Shown here: positions 31,131-41,462 of the stretch, in pieces
How positions within the stretch are numbered: the first letter of the stretch is position 1
How the letters are laid out: each line of letters starts with the position of its first letter
NCBI GenBank assembly: GCA_021648485.1
Contig: JAKISS010000004.1
Location: 1-64,000, forward strand
Length of the DNA: 64,000 bases
From: Gammaproteobacteria bacterium
Lineage (GTDB): Bacteria > Pseudomonadota > Gammaproteobacteria > SZUA-152
Reading direction: 5' to 3'
Made by a program: the position numbers and the translations under genes
The notes under the pieces: generated by a model
What the model saw: only the letters and a program-made list of their open reading frames with translations
Told to the model about the DNA's origin: nothing
Database searches by the model: none

Positions 31131-31727
31131 ATGAGCGCCAACACTTTTCCAGCACAGCCATTGTTTTTGCAACGGCTACTAAAAGTGTTGCGCGCTCACC
31201 CTACCGGCATCAGTGAATACGAACTGATTTGCATACTGGGCTCTGCTGGCGAATCTCATTTTGATACCGACTGCCTGCGCGACAATCTGTCATTATTTCA
31301 AACGCATTTTTTTCTTTTTCACAACCTTTACCAATTACACGACCAACTGTGGCACAACGATGGAATCCATCTTGAAATCAGCCCATTGTGTATACAGCTA
31401 ATCCCCGGCAACAGCACCTCCTGCCCAGCATTATCTACACACAACCCACTACGCGACTATTATCTGAACATTCACAACCTGAACAACACTGATGCCAATG
31501 ATATCGAGTTATTGCTGGGGAAATTCTGGCAGCGCTTTGTCCACAATGATGACAGACACCATGCACTGGAGGAATTAGGATTAAATGACCCCGTTAATTG
31601 GACAACCATTAAAACCCGACATCGACGACTGGTCATGGAACACCACCCTGATCGTGGCGGTGACAAACAACGCTTACAAGCCATCAATGCGGCAATGGAT
31701 GTGCTGATGCGGGATAATCGCCATTAA
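31131..31727 (+). CDS. DnaJ-related protein with C-terminal J-domain
   Basis: C-terminal J-domain with HPD motif (MEHHPDRGGDKQRLQAINAAMDVL). N-terminus resembles DnaJ-related proteins. Confidence 0.82.
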   Translation: MSANTFPAQPLFLQRLLKVLRAHPTGISEYELICILGSAGESHFDTDCLRDNLSLFQTHFFLFHNLYQLHDQLWHNDGIHLEISPLCIQLIPGNSTSCPALSTHNPLRDYYLNIHNLNNTDANDIELLLGKFWQRFVHNDDRHHALEELGLNDPVNWTTIKTRHRRLVMEHHPDRGGDKQRLQAINAAMDVLMRDNRH

Positions 31728-31744
31728 AAAATGTTATGCGTCCG

Positions 31745-33514
31745 TTATCCTGCGGTCAGCCCCTGAATTCGCACACCCATTGGCGGTATTTCTTCTCCAT
31801 CGATTCTTACATCAAGTACGACAGGGCCACGGCCTGAAATCAAGCTATCAAAATCCAGACTTTGCAGATCATCTGAAGACCTGACAATATATCCCTTTGC
31901 CCCCATCGCTTTAGCTATCGCACAAAAGTCTGTGGGTGGAAGCTCGAACGCAATTGGCTCAGCATTATTCAATCGCTGCCCATGCTTAACCATACCTAAA
32001 GCTGCATCATTCAGAATGACAAAAACAATGGAAAGCTTTTCACCAACAGCAACACTTAATTCCTGTCCATGCATCATAAAGCTGCCATCACCGGTAATAC
32101 ACACGACGGGGCCATCCTGATAACCTAATGCAGCCCCTACGGATGAACCGATTGCCCAGCCCATTGATGAAAACTCAATACTGCTCCGAAACAATCCGGC
32201 ATTGATACCGCGCCGCCTGACACTGCGCCGATCTGTCGGCTGAAGATAGTGTATCGCCCACGCAACACTGTTTCCTGTATCCGCAAAGAAACGGGTATTC
32301 GACGGGAACAATTGATTTAGCTCATACATTAATCGTTGAGGCTTAATGGGTATTGCATCAGAAAGCATAAGCTCCTGCTCATCAGGCGTCAGCGTTGCAT
32401 GCAAACCAGAAGGTGTATTGATATTTTCAGGCGCACTTAATACGGGCCTATTGCTTCTGATCAACTCTAGCAGCTGCTCAAAGATGGCCAGAATATTCCC
32501 CCGAACGTGTAACCTTGCCATAGGGGATCGCGTCATATTTTCTTCTGTCGAGTCGATATGTATTAAACGCTTGTTAAGAAGATAATCTTCGCTCCAACCA
32601 CTGCTCGCCCATTCACTCAGGTTCGTTTCAATCGCAATGACAATATCCGCATTCTCTTCACTCAGCGCTCTTCGCGCACTATCGTGCCCTGCAAAACCGA
32701 TGACGCCTTTGTAACAACTAAGGTTTGAACCTACCAGCCCCTTACCATGCGGAGTGGTAACAATGCTTGCATCCAGCAACCCGGCCAGCTCCAAAATGAG
32801 ACCGGTAGCTTCCCCACACTCCCCACCCAATACCAATGCAAATTTATTATTTTTAACAATATTTGAATAAAGTTCGCGCAATGCAGTTTGATCGCAAGTG
32901 GCGTTTGCTCTGAGCAATTTATTGAGGTCAACATGTTCATGAGGCGGGCGCGCCATTGTACGCAAGACATCAATTGGAATACTGAGATGCACCGGACCTT
33001 TTGGAGAATGCATTGCCGTCATGATGGCAGTGACAAGTTTCTGCTCAATTTGGTCGGTATGGGAAACGAGACTGCTGTAGCGTGTGCAATATTGAAACAT
33101 GCCTACCACGTCTATACCTGCGTCAGATGATTCCTGAAATGCACCCCGCCCAAACGTTGGCAGAGCTGTTTGTGCGGTTATCACCAATAAGGGAACATGA
33201 TTCGCATAGGCATTAGCAACACCGGTGATTAAATTGGTCGCTCCTGGGCCCGTTGTTGCGCAACAGACGCCAAGCTTTCCAGTTTGCCTTGTGTAACCAT
33301 CAGCGGCAAAAACAGAACTTGCCTCATGACGGGTAACAATCGGCCTAATTCCATTATTTCGGGCACTTCGGGCAAGCGAGTCATACAGTGGTTCAATCGC
33401 GCCACCGGGTATTCCAAATATATATTCAACGCCTATTTGTTCAAGAAAATATAGAATCAGGTCTGCGCCAGTGAACCCCGCTTTACTCGATGAAAATAAT
33501 GTATCTTTATCCAT
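31745..33514 (-). CDS. Thiamine pyrophosphate-dependent enzyme, acetolactate synthase large-subunit-like
   Basis: VEYIFGIPGGAIEPLYD, TRHEASSVFAADGYTRQTGKLGVCCATTGPGATNL, ITGDGSFMMHGQELSVAV. No adjacent small-subunit gene. Confidence 0.88.
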   Translation of the reverse strand: MDKDTLFSSSKAGFTGADLILYFLEQIGVEYIFGIPGGAIEPLYDSLARSARNNGIRPIVTRHEASSVFAADGYTRQTGKLGVCCATTGPGATNLITGVANAYANHVPLLVITAQTALPTFGRGAFQESSDAGIDVVGMFQYCTRYSSLVSHTDQIEQKLVTAIMTAMHSPKGPVHLSIPIDVLRTMARPPHEHVDLNKLLRANATCDQTALRELYSNIVKNNKFALVLGGECGEATGLILELAGLLDASIVTTPHGKGLVGSNLSCYKGVIGFAGHDSARRALSEENADIVIAIETNLSEWASSGWSEDYLLNKRLIHIDSTEENMTRSPMARLHVRGNILAIFEQLLELIRSNRPVLSAPENINTPSGLHATLTPDEQELMLSDAIPIKPQRLMYELNQLFPSNTRFFADTGNSVAWAIHYLQPTDRRSVRRRGINAGLFRSSIEFSSMGWAIGSSVGAALGYQDGPVVCITGDGSFMMHGQELSVAVGEKLSIVFVILNDAALGMVKHGQRLNNAEPIAFELPPTDFCAIAKAMGAKGYIVRSSDDLQSLDFDSLISGRGPVVLDVRIDGEEIPPMGVRIQGLTAG

Positions 33515-34442
33515 AAAAATAGTGTAAAAATTTCCAGTTAATGTAGGTATCAGGTTCTTTAACTCTCCTTTAATGACAAGACATTTCCGTATGACCAAGC
33601 ATATCCAGCAAGCTACTGTTGTGCATCAATATGTATCCGTAAATATTTACTATTTAGATACACGACATGCAAATAAAACATCACGTTCAACAACGACTAT
33701 ATTTCCACAAACCTTGTGTTTTTTCAATAAATTATAAAGCCTCCCCCTACCAAAATACTGTGGTAATACTTAGCTCTCTATCGCCTATATTTGCATATTC
33801 CGCAACCAAACACTCGCAAACAACAGAAACCAGCAGTTTAACAAAAACTATACTGGCCAGCCTACAGGGTTCCCGTGAAATATTTGTTAACCACGGAGCC
33901 CCAAAAGAATGGCTGAGCTTTGCACTTTTAACTAAGTGTACTTATTTGATAGCGACAGTTGACCACACAAAAAGAAAAGTATCAGTTTCGACTAAAAACC
34001 TGTAGATTTCCCCATTCTAATACATAAAAATAATTTACAGTCAGTGATCAAAATTTACCCAATTTAACGAGGTCACGAAACACAAAGACCTTTAACACTA
34101 ACAAATACACACTATTATTCTTTGGGAAACGTGTGATGCCAGCAGTGTCGGCTCGCAACTATATTAACCAGGTGCCGCTAATGACACATGCCATTTAATC
34201 TAAACCCATCAACAAACATACTAGCAACACCAAGCTTTGGTTCCGCATGCATGAAATGTCATCAAATCAACCAAAAGACAACCGATACAAACCCAACCCG
34301 GGGGAGCATCAACCCCGTTAGAAACTCAGAAAAATAAGAGCGGTTACAGCGAAAAACATCCGCCCCACGCTTTTGCGCCAGCGCGAGTAGAAACGCCTGA
34401 ATCAGCCTATCAACTTTATGCTAGCAAGGAATAATCCAGGAT

Positions 34443-35582
34443 ATGAAAATTGAGCAAATGCAGTGGACACAATCTGCCGGATGGAATCCTGAAATTCCGG
34501 GAAAACTGGCCGCCGATGCCAACTGGGTACTGGTCTTTGGTTCTACTGAACATCTAAAAAACAAATGGCATATCCGCAACATTCGGAAAGCTTATCCAAA
34601 CGCGCTTATTAGCGGTTGTTCTACCGCAGGCGAAATTTTTGATGCTAGCGTGCTAAATGACTCTTTATCCGTAACCGCTATCCATTTTGAACATACCCGG
34701 TTACAAACAACATATGTCAGAGTCAATAATTCAGAAGACAGTTTTCGCTGCGGTACAAAATTGGCCCAGGCTATTTCTCACCAAGGACTTCGCCATGTTT
34801 TCGTGCTATCTGACGGCCTTAATATCAACAGCAATGAATTAATCACCGGGTTGAGTGAGCAACTTCCAGCAGGCATCACTATTACAGGGGGGCTGTCGGG
34901 TGATGCAGGTCGTTTCGAGGAAACTCTGGTGTTATGGCAGGACGCAGCACAATCCCATCTCGTCACACTGGTCGGTCTATATGGCAAAGAACTCAAAATT
35001 GGCTTTAGCTCACTGGGAAATTGGAGCTCCCTTGAGCCTGAGAATCCTGGCACACACATCAACAGTAACACGCTCTATGAAATGGATGGACAGTCTGCAC
35101 TGGAACTCTACAAATCACATCTGGGCGAGCATGCTGCCCATCTGCTCGCTACAAACACACAATCCCCATTGGATTCTCACTCTGTAAGCAATGACACCAG
35201 CTTGGCAAAAACCTCTCTCAGCGCTGATAAAAATGAACAAAATATGGGCTTTGCTGACAATATATCCGCAAGCAGTCATGCCCACCGGGTAAAGGAAGAT
35301 ATTAACCGGCCTACGGATGACACAATAGCTGCAACCAAAATCAGTCCTCCGGCGCTCGATACCGCCCCTGCTGAACTTGCCGTTCTTATCAGCTGCGTCA
35401 AACGCAAAATGGCGCTCAGACAAAAAACAAAGAAAGAAGTCGAGGGTATCCGGAAAATGCTGGGGCCACATCCCATCCTCACTGGCTTTTATTCCTACGG
35501 AGAAATTTCTCCATTTTCCCCCGGTACAAAACATGAATTACATAATCAGACTATGACAATCATTATTTTTAGTGAAATCTAG
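34443..35582 (+). CDS. FIST-domain sensory protein (no output domain)
   Basis: WVLVFGSTEHL...LISGCSTAGEIFDASVLNDSLSVTAIHFEHTRL; C-terminal ILTGFYSYGEISPFSPGTKHELHNQTMTIIIF. Confidence 0.85.
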   Translation: MKIEQMQWTQSAGWNPEIPGKLAADANWVLVFGSTEHLKNKWHIRNIRKAYPNALISGCSTAGEIFDASVLNDSLSVTAIHFEHTRLQTTYVRVNNSEDSFRCGTKLAQAISHQGLRHVFVLSDGLNINSNELITGLSEQLPAGITITGGLSGDAGRFEETLVLWQDAAQSHLVTLVGLYGKELKIGFSSLGNWSSLEPENPGTHINSNTLYEMDGQSALELYKSHLGEHAAHLLATNTQSPLDSHSVSNDTSLAKTSLSADKNEQNMGFADNISASSHAHRVKEDINRPTDDTIAATKISPPALDTAPAELAVLISCVKRKMALRQKTKKEVEGIRKMLGPHPILTGFYSYGEISPFSPGTKHELHNQTMTIIIFSEI

Positions 35583-36211
35583 CACACGCTATCAAGGCAT
35601 TTTGATATGCCACGGCGTTTGAAATTCAGGTTTTTAGTCTGCGCCATATTAATTTCAACGAAGTGATACAGATGACATAAAGCGGGCATGCAATGAAATC
35701 ATGGAATCGTAATTTCAATCGCTATGGGTATATACACCAGCTCTTTAACTGATATTTTGTAGTAACTCAGTTTACCTTTGATTTTCAGTATCGCTAAAAT
35801 TTACAAACTTACGGCAAAATAACCATACTAAAAAAATGGACTTAATGCTAATTTATCTTTTCCTGTATTTGCCTACTTCACTCTATAAAACTGCTCGATA
35901 TCCGTATAATTCCTATTCAATCCCTCTATAACCCCTAAATTATCCGCCGTTAACGAACTCATAACTCAGAAAAACATGAATCGCGCAGATAAAAATGATG
36001 AGAAAAATCACACATTAATCCTTATTTCTGTAATGCTATTTTTTCCGATAAAACAAAAATAATGCTCTGCTAGCTAAAAAACATATAAAACTGCATGGAA
36101 AATTAATCAGTTCCAATTTTAATGTCGAGTTTTCCCCGTTGAAAGCATTCCCAATGCTTTTGAAATTTTTAAAATTCAAAACTATTGCTGCAAGCTTCCG
36201 CGAATACTCTT

Positions 36212-36246
36212 TTTCATTAAATTAAACACTCCCTTTCATTAAATTA
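36212..36246 (+). promoter_or_regulatory. Direct repeat upstream of the H1-like gene (possible operator)
   Basis: tttcattaaatta at 36212-36224 and 36234-36246, 22-bp period. Confidence 0.4.
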
Positions 36247-36295
36247 TAAGAAATGTCAAAATGCATGCTTTATATCAAACAGGAGCACTTTACTC

Positions 36296-36766
36296 ATGGC
36301 CGTAAAAAAGAAAGCTAGATCCAGCATATCAAGTGATAAATCGCTAAAATCTGTCGATGATGCCATTGCCACCTTGGCAAATGCGGCAGCGTCAACATCG
36401 AAAGCCGTTATCGATATAACCAAAAACAAGAAAAAACTGTTAGCTGAATCCAAACGCCTCGCGAAAAAGCTGGCAACTCTGATGAAAAAGAAAAAAGCAG
36501 CCAAGGCAGCGTTAAACAAGGACGCCAGTGCAGCCAACCGAAAAGCCCTCAAAGGTATAGAAAAAGACATTTCGGTAAATAAAAAAGAAGCGGCCAAAAT
36601 CACAACTGAAAAATCATTGGCCATTGCAGAGCTGTCCTCACTTAAGATCGCATCTAAACGTGCAACGGTCTACGCCAAAGCTTTGGCCTCTGCTGACAAA
36701 GCGCTGAATAAACCAAAAAGAAAACGGAGAAAGAAAAAAAGAGCAACAAAAGAAGTAAGTTCCTGA
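36296..36766 (+). CDS. Lys/Ala-rich histone H1-like protein
   Basis: Low-complexity KKA-rich sequence with basic C-terminus NKPKRKRRKKKRATKEVSS. Followed by a terminator. Confidence 0.75.
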   Translation: MAVKKKARSSISSDKSLKSVDDAIATLANAAASTSKAVIDITKNKKKLLAESKRLAKKLATLMKKKKAAKAALNKDASAANRKALKGIEKDISVNKKEAAKITTEKSLAIAELSSLKIASKRATVYAKALASADKALNKPKRKRRKKKRATKEVSS

Positions 36767-36789
36767 TCCCTGTCGGAACAATGCACAAG

Positions 36790-36816
36790 AACCCACCCAA
36801 GAGGTGGGTTTTTTAA
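36790..36816 (+). terminator. Rho-independent terminator of the H1-like gene
   Basis: acccacc caaga ggtgggt then tttttaatt. Confidence 0.85.
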
Positions 36817-36825
36817 TTAATGGAC

Positions 36826-36856
36826 AAAAAAACGGCCTTGGGGAAAGGCCGTTAAA
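36826..36856 (-). terminator. Rho-independent terminator downstream of recG
   Basis: Reverse complement AACGGCCTTTCCCCAAGGCCGTTTTTTTG: stem plus T-tract. Confidence 0.7.
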
Positions 36857-36978
36857 CGAAATCACCACCTGAGAGGAATAATGATGATTCAACGGAGTAT
36901 TTAGACGCAGACATTTGAATAGTCAAGAAAACAGCCCCGTCATTCACTTTTCTTTCCTTGAGCCCGCCTGTATTTTTC

Positions 36979-39099
36979 TCACACCTTGCCGTATTGCAAA
37001 CCATCACCCAGCCAACGTCGCATCAACGGAGCCACGCTTTCAGGATGCTCTTTCAGCAAAAGTTCAGCGCACCGGGCAATACGCGGAATCAATGCTTGAT
37101 CTCGTTGGAAATCAGCAATACGCAAATTGACCAGCCCCGTTTGCCGGGTACCCAGCAATTCACCCGGGCCACGAATTTCCAGATCCCGCTGTGCCACCAC
37201 AAAACCATCATTGCTTTCCCGTAAAATCGCCAGACGCGCCCGGGCTGTTTTTGATAACGCCGAACCATAAAGCAACACACAACTGCTTTGCTGCGTCCCC
37301 CGGCCCACACGACCACGTAACTGATGTAATTGTGATAGTCCCAGGCGCTCCGCATTATCAATAATCATCAGCGTCGCATTGGGCACATCGACACCCACCT
37401 CAATCACCGTGGTGGCCACCAGCAAATCAATGTCACCTGCTTTAAATACCGCCATCACTTTGGCTTTTTCCGCCGCTTTAAGCCGACCATGCACCAAACC
37501 AATGCGCAAGTCCGGCAACGCCATTTGTAAGGCTTCCGCCGTTTCCTGTGCGGCCTGACATTGCAGCTTTTCAGATTCTTCCACCAGCGGGCACACCCAG
37601 TAAGCCTGTCGGCCACCCTGACACGCCTTATGGGTACGTGCCACGACTTCATCACGACGTTGCTCTGAAATCACCACTGTGTCCACCGGACTACGGCCTG
37701 GCGGTAATTCATCAATAACCGACACTTCCAGATCAGCGTAGGCTGTCTGTGCCAGAGTGCGTGGAATCGGGGTCGCAGTCATCACCAGCTGATGCGGAAA
37801 ACTTTCGCCATGCACACCATCACTCGCCCCCTTGTTGCGCAATGACAACCGCTGATGCACACCAAAACGATGCTGCTCATCAATAATCACCAGTCCGAGC
37901 TGTCTGAATGCCACGCCCTTCTGAAACAAGGCCTGGGTACCCACAATCACCTGCGCACTGCCATCATTCATCGCTACCAGGGTATCTTTGCGCACCGCTC
38001 CTTTTATTTTACCGGAGAGCCAAAATACAGATACATCCAATGCGGATAACCACTGCGTAAAATTGATGCGGTGCTGTTCAGCAAGCAATTCTGTGGGGGC
38101 CATTACCGCCACCTGAAAACCCGCCTCCACGACTTGCAGGGCTGCCATTGCCGCGACAATGGTTTTGCCACTACCCACATCACCCTGTACCAGACGTTGC
38201 ATCGGATGCGGCTGACCCAGATCTGATTTTATTTCATTGACCACTCGTTGCTGAGCTGCGGTTAACTTGAATGGCAGGTTTTTCTCTAAAGCTGTTTTTA
38301 AACGTCCACTGACACACATTGCCGCCGCTGCTTTTTTTTGTTGCTGGTGACGCAACTGGCGCAAACTAACCTGATGCGCCAACAATTCTTCAAAAGCGAG
38401 ACGCTGCTGCATGGGATGCTCACCCGCCTGCAATTCATGAACATCTGCATCCACCGGTGGATAATGCACATAATGAATGGCGGCTTGCAGGGTAGGCATT
38501 TTTTCCTGCTGCAATATTTCTGTGGGCAGAAACTCCGTTAATTGTGCGGCAAGTAATGTTGGTTCTGCCAATACCGAATGAATCAACGTGCGCAACTTTA
38601 ATTGACGCAAGCCTTCTGTAGTTGGATACACGGGAGTCAGCCGAGCTTCTTTTTTGACCGGTTCGGCATCGCCCTCCAACACCCGATATTCTGGATGCAC
38701 CATTTCCAGAGCGCCACCTGCTGCCCGCACCTCGCCAAAACATTCCACATAGGCACCACGCGCAAGGCTTGCCTGTTGCCGCGCATTAAAATGAAAAAAT
38801 CGCAAGGTTAAAAAGCCGGTCCCATCACTAATTCGTGACAACAACATACGACGGCGGCCATATTTTATTTCAGTGAGCTGCACTTCACCCCGCACGGTAA
38901 TTTCATCCCCATTGTGCAAACTGCCAAGTACGGCAGTCCGGGTACGGTCCTGATAACGCAAAGGCAAGTGGAATAATAAATCGGCAATGTAATGAATGCC
39001 CAGATTGGCCAGCTTTTGCTGCACACTGGGGCCCACGCCTTTCAAACAGGTCAATGATTGGCTTTGAGGGTTTTCAGATATTGGTGACGATTGATTCAA
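36979..39099 (-). CDS. recG: ATP-dependent DNA helicase RecG
   Basis: VQGDVGSGKTIVAAMAAL, IIDEQHRFGV, RGRVGRGTQQSSCVLLY. Confidence 0.97.
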   Translation of the reverse strand: MNQSSPISENPQSQSLTCLKGVGPSVQQKLANLGIHYIADLLFHLPLRYQDRTRTAVLGSLHNGDEITVRGEVQLTEIKYGRRRMLLSRISDGTGFLTLRFFHFNARQQASLARGAYVECFGEVRAAGGALEMVHPEYRVLEGDAEPVKKEARLTPVYPTTEGLRQLKLRTLIHSVLAEPTLLAAQLTEFLPTEILQQEKMPTLQAAIHYVHYPPVDADVHELQAGEHPMQQRLAFEELLAHQVSLRQLRHQQQKKAAAAMCVSGRLKTALEKNLPFKLTAAQQRVVNEIKSDLGQPHPMQRLVQGDVGSGKTIVAAMAALQVVEAGFQVAVMAPTELLAEQHRINFTQWLSALDVSVFWLSGKIKGAVRKDTLVAMNDGSAQVIVGTQALFQKGVAFRQLGLVIIDEQHRFGVHQRLSLRNKGASDGVHGESFPHQLVMTATPIPRTLAQTAYADLEVSVIDELPPGRSPVDTVVISEQRRDEVVARTHKACQGGRQAYWVCPLVEESEKLQCQAAQETAEALQMALPDLRIGLVHGRLKAAEKAKVMAVFKAGDIDLLVATTVIEVGVDVPNATLMIIDNAERLGLSQLHQLRGRVGRGTQQSSCVLLYGSALSKTARARLAILRESNDGFVVAQRDLEIRGPGELLGTRQTGLVNLRIADFQRDQALIPRIARCAELLLKEHPESVAPLMRRWLGDGLQYGKV

Positions 39100-39155
39100 G
39101 GCAACTTATCCACTGGCGGGATTCGCTGCGATTGTACACTGCCTCTGAGGTTTAT

Positions 39156-39186
39156 GAAAAACGATGAGCTATCGGCTCATCGTTTT
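39156..39186 (-). terminator. Hairpin terminator downstream of cytochrome c
   Basis: aaaacgatgagc tatcg gctcatcgtttt. Confidence 0.6.
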
Positions 39187-39196
39187 CCTGAACGCC

Positions 39197-39514
39197 CTAT
39201 TTTTGACTGGCAAAAAATGCTGCCAGATCAGCAATATCGGTATCACTCAATTTGGCGGCCATCGTACTCATCATTGGGTCTTTACGCTTGCCATCACGAT
39301 AATCCTTGATAGCCTTAACCAAATACAACTCTTGTTGTCCTGCCAAGTGCGGATTTGTCGGCATGCTGCTCTTGCCATTTACACCGTGGCAAGCGGCACA
39401 GCTGGCACTTTTTGCCTTGCCTGCAACAGCATCACCTGCATGCGCATTACCCAACATTAACGCTGTTGCCAACATTGCTGAACTTAACAAAAGACCTCTA
39501 ATCGATATGTTCAT
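39197..39514 (-). CDS. Class I c-type cytochrome (c553-like)
   Basis: Signal peptide, CAACH haem motif, [29 protein letters not shown]. Confidence 0.92.
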   Translation of the reverse strand: MNISIRGLLLSSAMLATALMLGNAHAGDAVAGKAKSASCAACHGVNGKSSMPTNPHLAGQQELYLVKAIKDYRDGKRKDPMMSTMAAKLSDTDIADLAAFFASQK

Positions 39515-39585
39515 TTTATCTCTCCTTTTGTTTTCTCTGGTTTTCTAACTGTCGTCAGTCCTGCGATTTACATAAAACACATTTA

Positions 39586-40347
39586 TTAAGAAACATGGCC
39601 ACCACTTGTCTGCACGTCTTCCGGCAATGTGTAAAACCACATTTGATAGATTGAAATTGCCCACTGCACGGCAAATGAAACACCCATCAATGCACCACTC
39701 ACCATTACTACCCACGCAAATGGTGGATAAACCTTAGTGAGATACCAGGAGCCTATATCCAACACAATTGCCAAAAAGGGCGTTGCTATCAATGCGCATT
39801 TGAGCCAGACAGGCTTAATGTAAGCATGGCAAAAAATTGAACCCACGATATAAAAAATAAAGGTAATACCAAACAAGTGGATGTGCGATACACGCACAAG
39901 AGTAAAAACATCCATACCCGTATCCAATTCGGCCATTACCATGATGTCCTCGTATTTTTTTAAACTTGCTATGTGCGGATTTGATCCGTTATGACAGACC
40001 ATGCAACGCTTTTCTATAATCGGCTCAATCCGTGTTGTGTACTCTGTCTGCGCTGCCCCACGACGCACCCAGGCGATAATTTCATCCCGCTCATTCTGTG
40101 GCAGCATATTGGCCATGGGTCCCTTCAGAGCCCCCTCAAGGCGGGTATCTGACTTGCTGCCACTGTAGGCAATAATCAAATCATCCACTGACAAACCCGG
40201 GTTTCCATCCCGGCCCGCATGCGAAGCAAAAATATAAATCATTGCAAACAGGTAACCCACTCCCAGCACAACCAGAGTGCCGGTAAACATCACTCGCATG
40301 CCGACAGGTAACATGGAAAAATGGCTACAGTGCTCTTTTGTCAACAT
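39586..40347 (-). CDS. Predicted multi-TM membrane protein with a single c-type haem motif
   Basis: TM segments plus CMVCHN; conserved-looking SHIHLFGITFIFYIVGSIF. Confidence 0.7.
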   Translation of the reverse strand: MLTKEHCSHFSMLPVGMRVMFTGTLVVLGVGYLFAMIYIFASHAGRDGNPGLSVDDLIIAYSGSKSDTRLEGALKGPMANMLPQNERDEIIAWVRRGAAQTEYTTRIEPIIEKRCMVCHNGSNPHIASLKKYEDIMVMAELDTGMDVFTLVRVSHIHLFGITFIFYIVGSIFCHAYIKPVWLKCALIATPFLAIVLDIGSWYLTKVYPPFAWVVMVSGALMGVSFAVQWAISIYQMWFYTLPEDVQTSGGHVS

Positions 40348-40642
40348 TCAGAAATCTCTCTTGAGCGCTATCGTTATGTATAATTATCGCCGTTTTTCAC
40401 TCTATTGCCACCGGCCCGATAAAACTATATTTAAAATACATGTATAAATCAATACTTTCAATTCTTATTCAACATACCTCAAACCCCGGAAAAACCAACG
40501 ACATTTCATGCCTTAATCATCATGCATTATATGCAGCAATTCATACTACCGGGATCCTGCGGGTAAACGCACCATGGTAAACACCATCATTTGCGGGATT
40601 TAGGGGCTATACTTTCACATCGATAACCGCCGGAGGCACCCT

Positions 40643-41038
40643 GTGTACCAATATCGACCGACTTGTCTGACACTACCTGCTGTCGCCGTTGCATTACTGC
40701 TTAGTAGTTGTGACAGCACAGCCCCTGTTGCCGAAGTCAGTTTTTCCAAACAAATACAACCCATTCTTACCCAGCATTGTCTGAAATGCCATGATGAAAA
40801 GGGTGAGGGCACGGTTGCCAGCGGTTTGAGATTATCGGGCTATGAAACATTGTTACAAGGCACCAAATTCGGGCCGGTCATCAAACCCGGAGACAGCCTG
40901 TCCAGCACCTTGATTATTTTGGTTGAGGGGCGTGCAAACCCTTCCATTAATATGCCGCACGGCAACCAGACACCGTTGAACAGCGGGCAAATCCAGACAT
41001 TGCGTCAGTGGATTGACCAGGGTGCGCGCAATAATTAA
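40643..41038 (+). CDS. c-type cytochrome domain lipoprotein
   Basis: Signal/lipobox-like [51 protein letters not shown]. Confidence 0.78.
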   Translation: MYQYRPTCLTLPAVAVALLLSSCDSTAPVAEVSFSKQIQPILTQHCLKCHDEKGEGTVASGLRLSGYETLLQGTKFGPVIKPGDSLSSTLIILVEGRANPSINMPHGNQTPLNSGQIQTLRQWIDQGARNN

Positions 41039-41448
41039 GTCAGCACCATAATAGCATCCATCTCCACCGGAACATCTTTGGGCAGGCTGGCAACACCCAC
41101 CGCAGCACGCGCGGGATAGGGCTGCTGAAAATAATCAGCCATTATTTCATTCACCAGCGCAAAGTGAGAAAGGTCCGTGAGAAAAACATTTAACTTGGCA
41201 ATATCTGCCAGACTACCACCTGCTGCCATGGTGACCGCTTGCAGATTATCAAACACCAGGCGGATTTGCGCAGCCATATCCGCATCAAGCACTTCCATGG
41301 TTTCCGGCACTAATGGAATTTGCCCGGAAAGGTACACAGTATCGCCAACCTTTATCGCTTGTGAATAAGTGCCAATGGCATCGGGTGCTGCATCGGTATG
41401 TATTGCTTCACGTTTTTTTACTTCAACATTAATCGCCTGACTCATCAA
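41035..41448 (-). CDS. ridA: RidA family reactive intermediate deaminase
   Basis: [49 protein letters not shown]. Confidence 0.94.
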   Translation of the reverse strand: MMSQAINVEVKKREAIHTDAAPDAIGTYSQAIKVGDTVYLSGQIPLVPETMEVLDADMAAQIRLVFDNLQAVTMAAGGSLADIAKLNVFLTDLSHFALVNEIMADYFQQPYPARAAVGVASLPKDVPVEMDAIMVLT

Positions 41449-41462
41449 TTTCTCCTGTTTTG

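Noticed and set aside
33667-34005. 112-aa ORF upstream of the FIST gene
   Set aside because: No recognisable domain, leader or RBS; probably chance ORF in AT-rich DNA.
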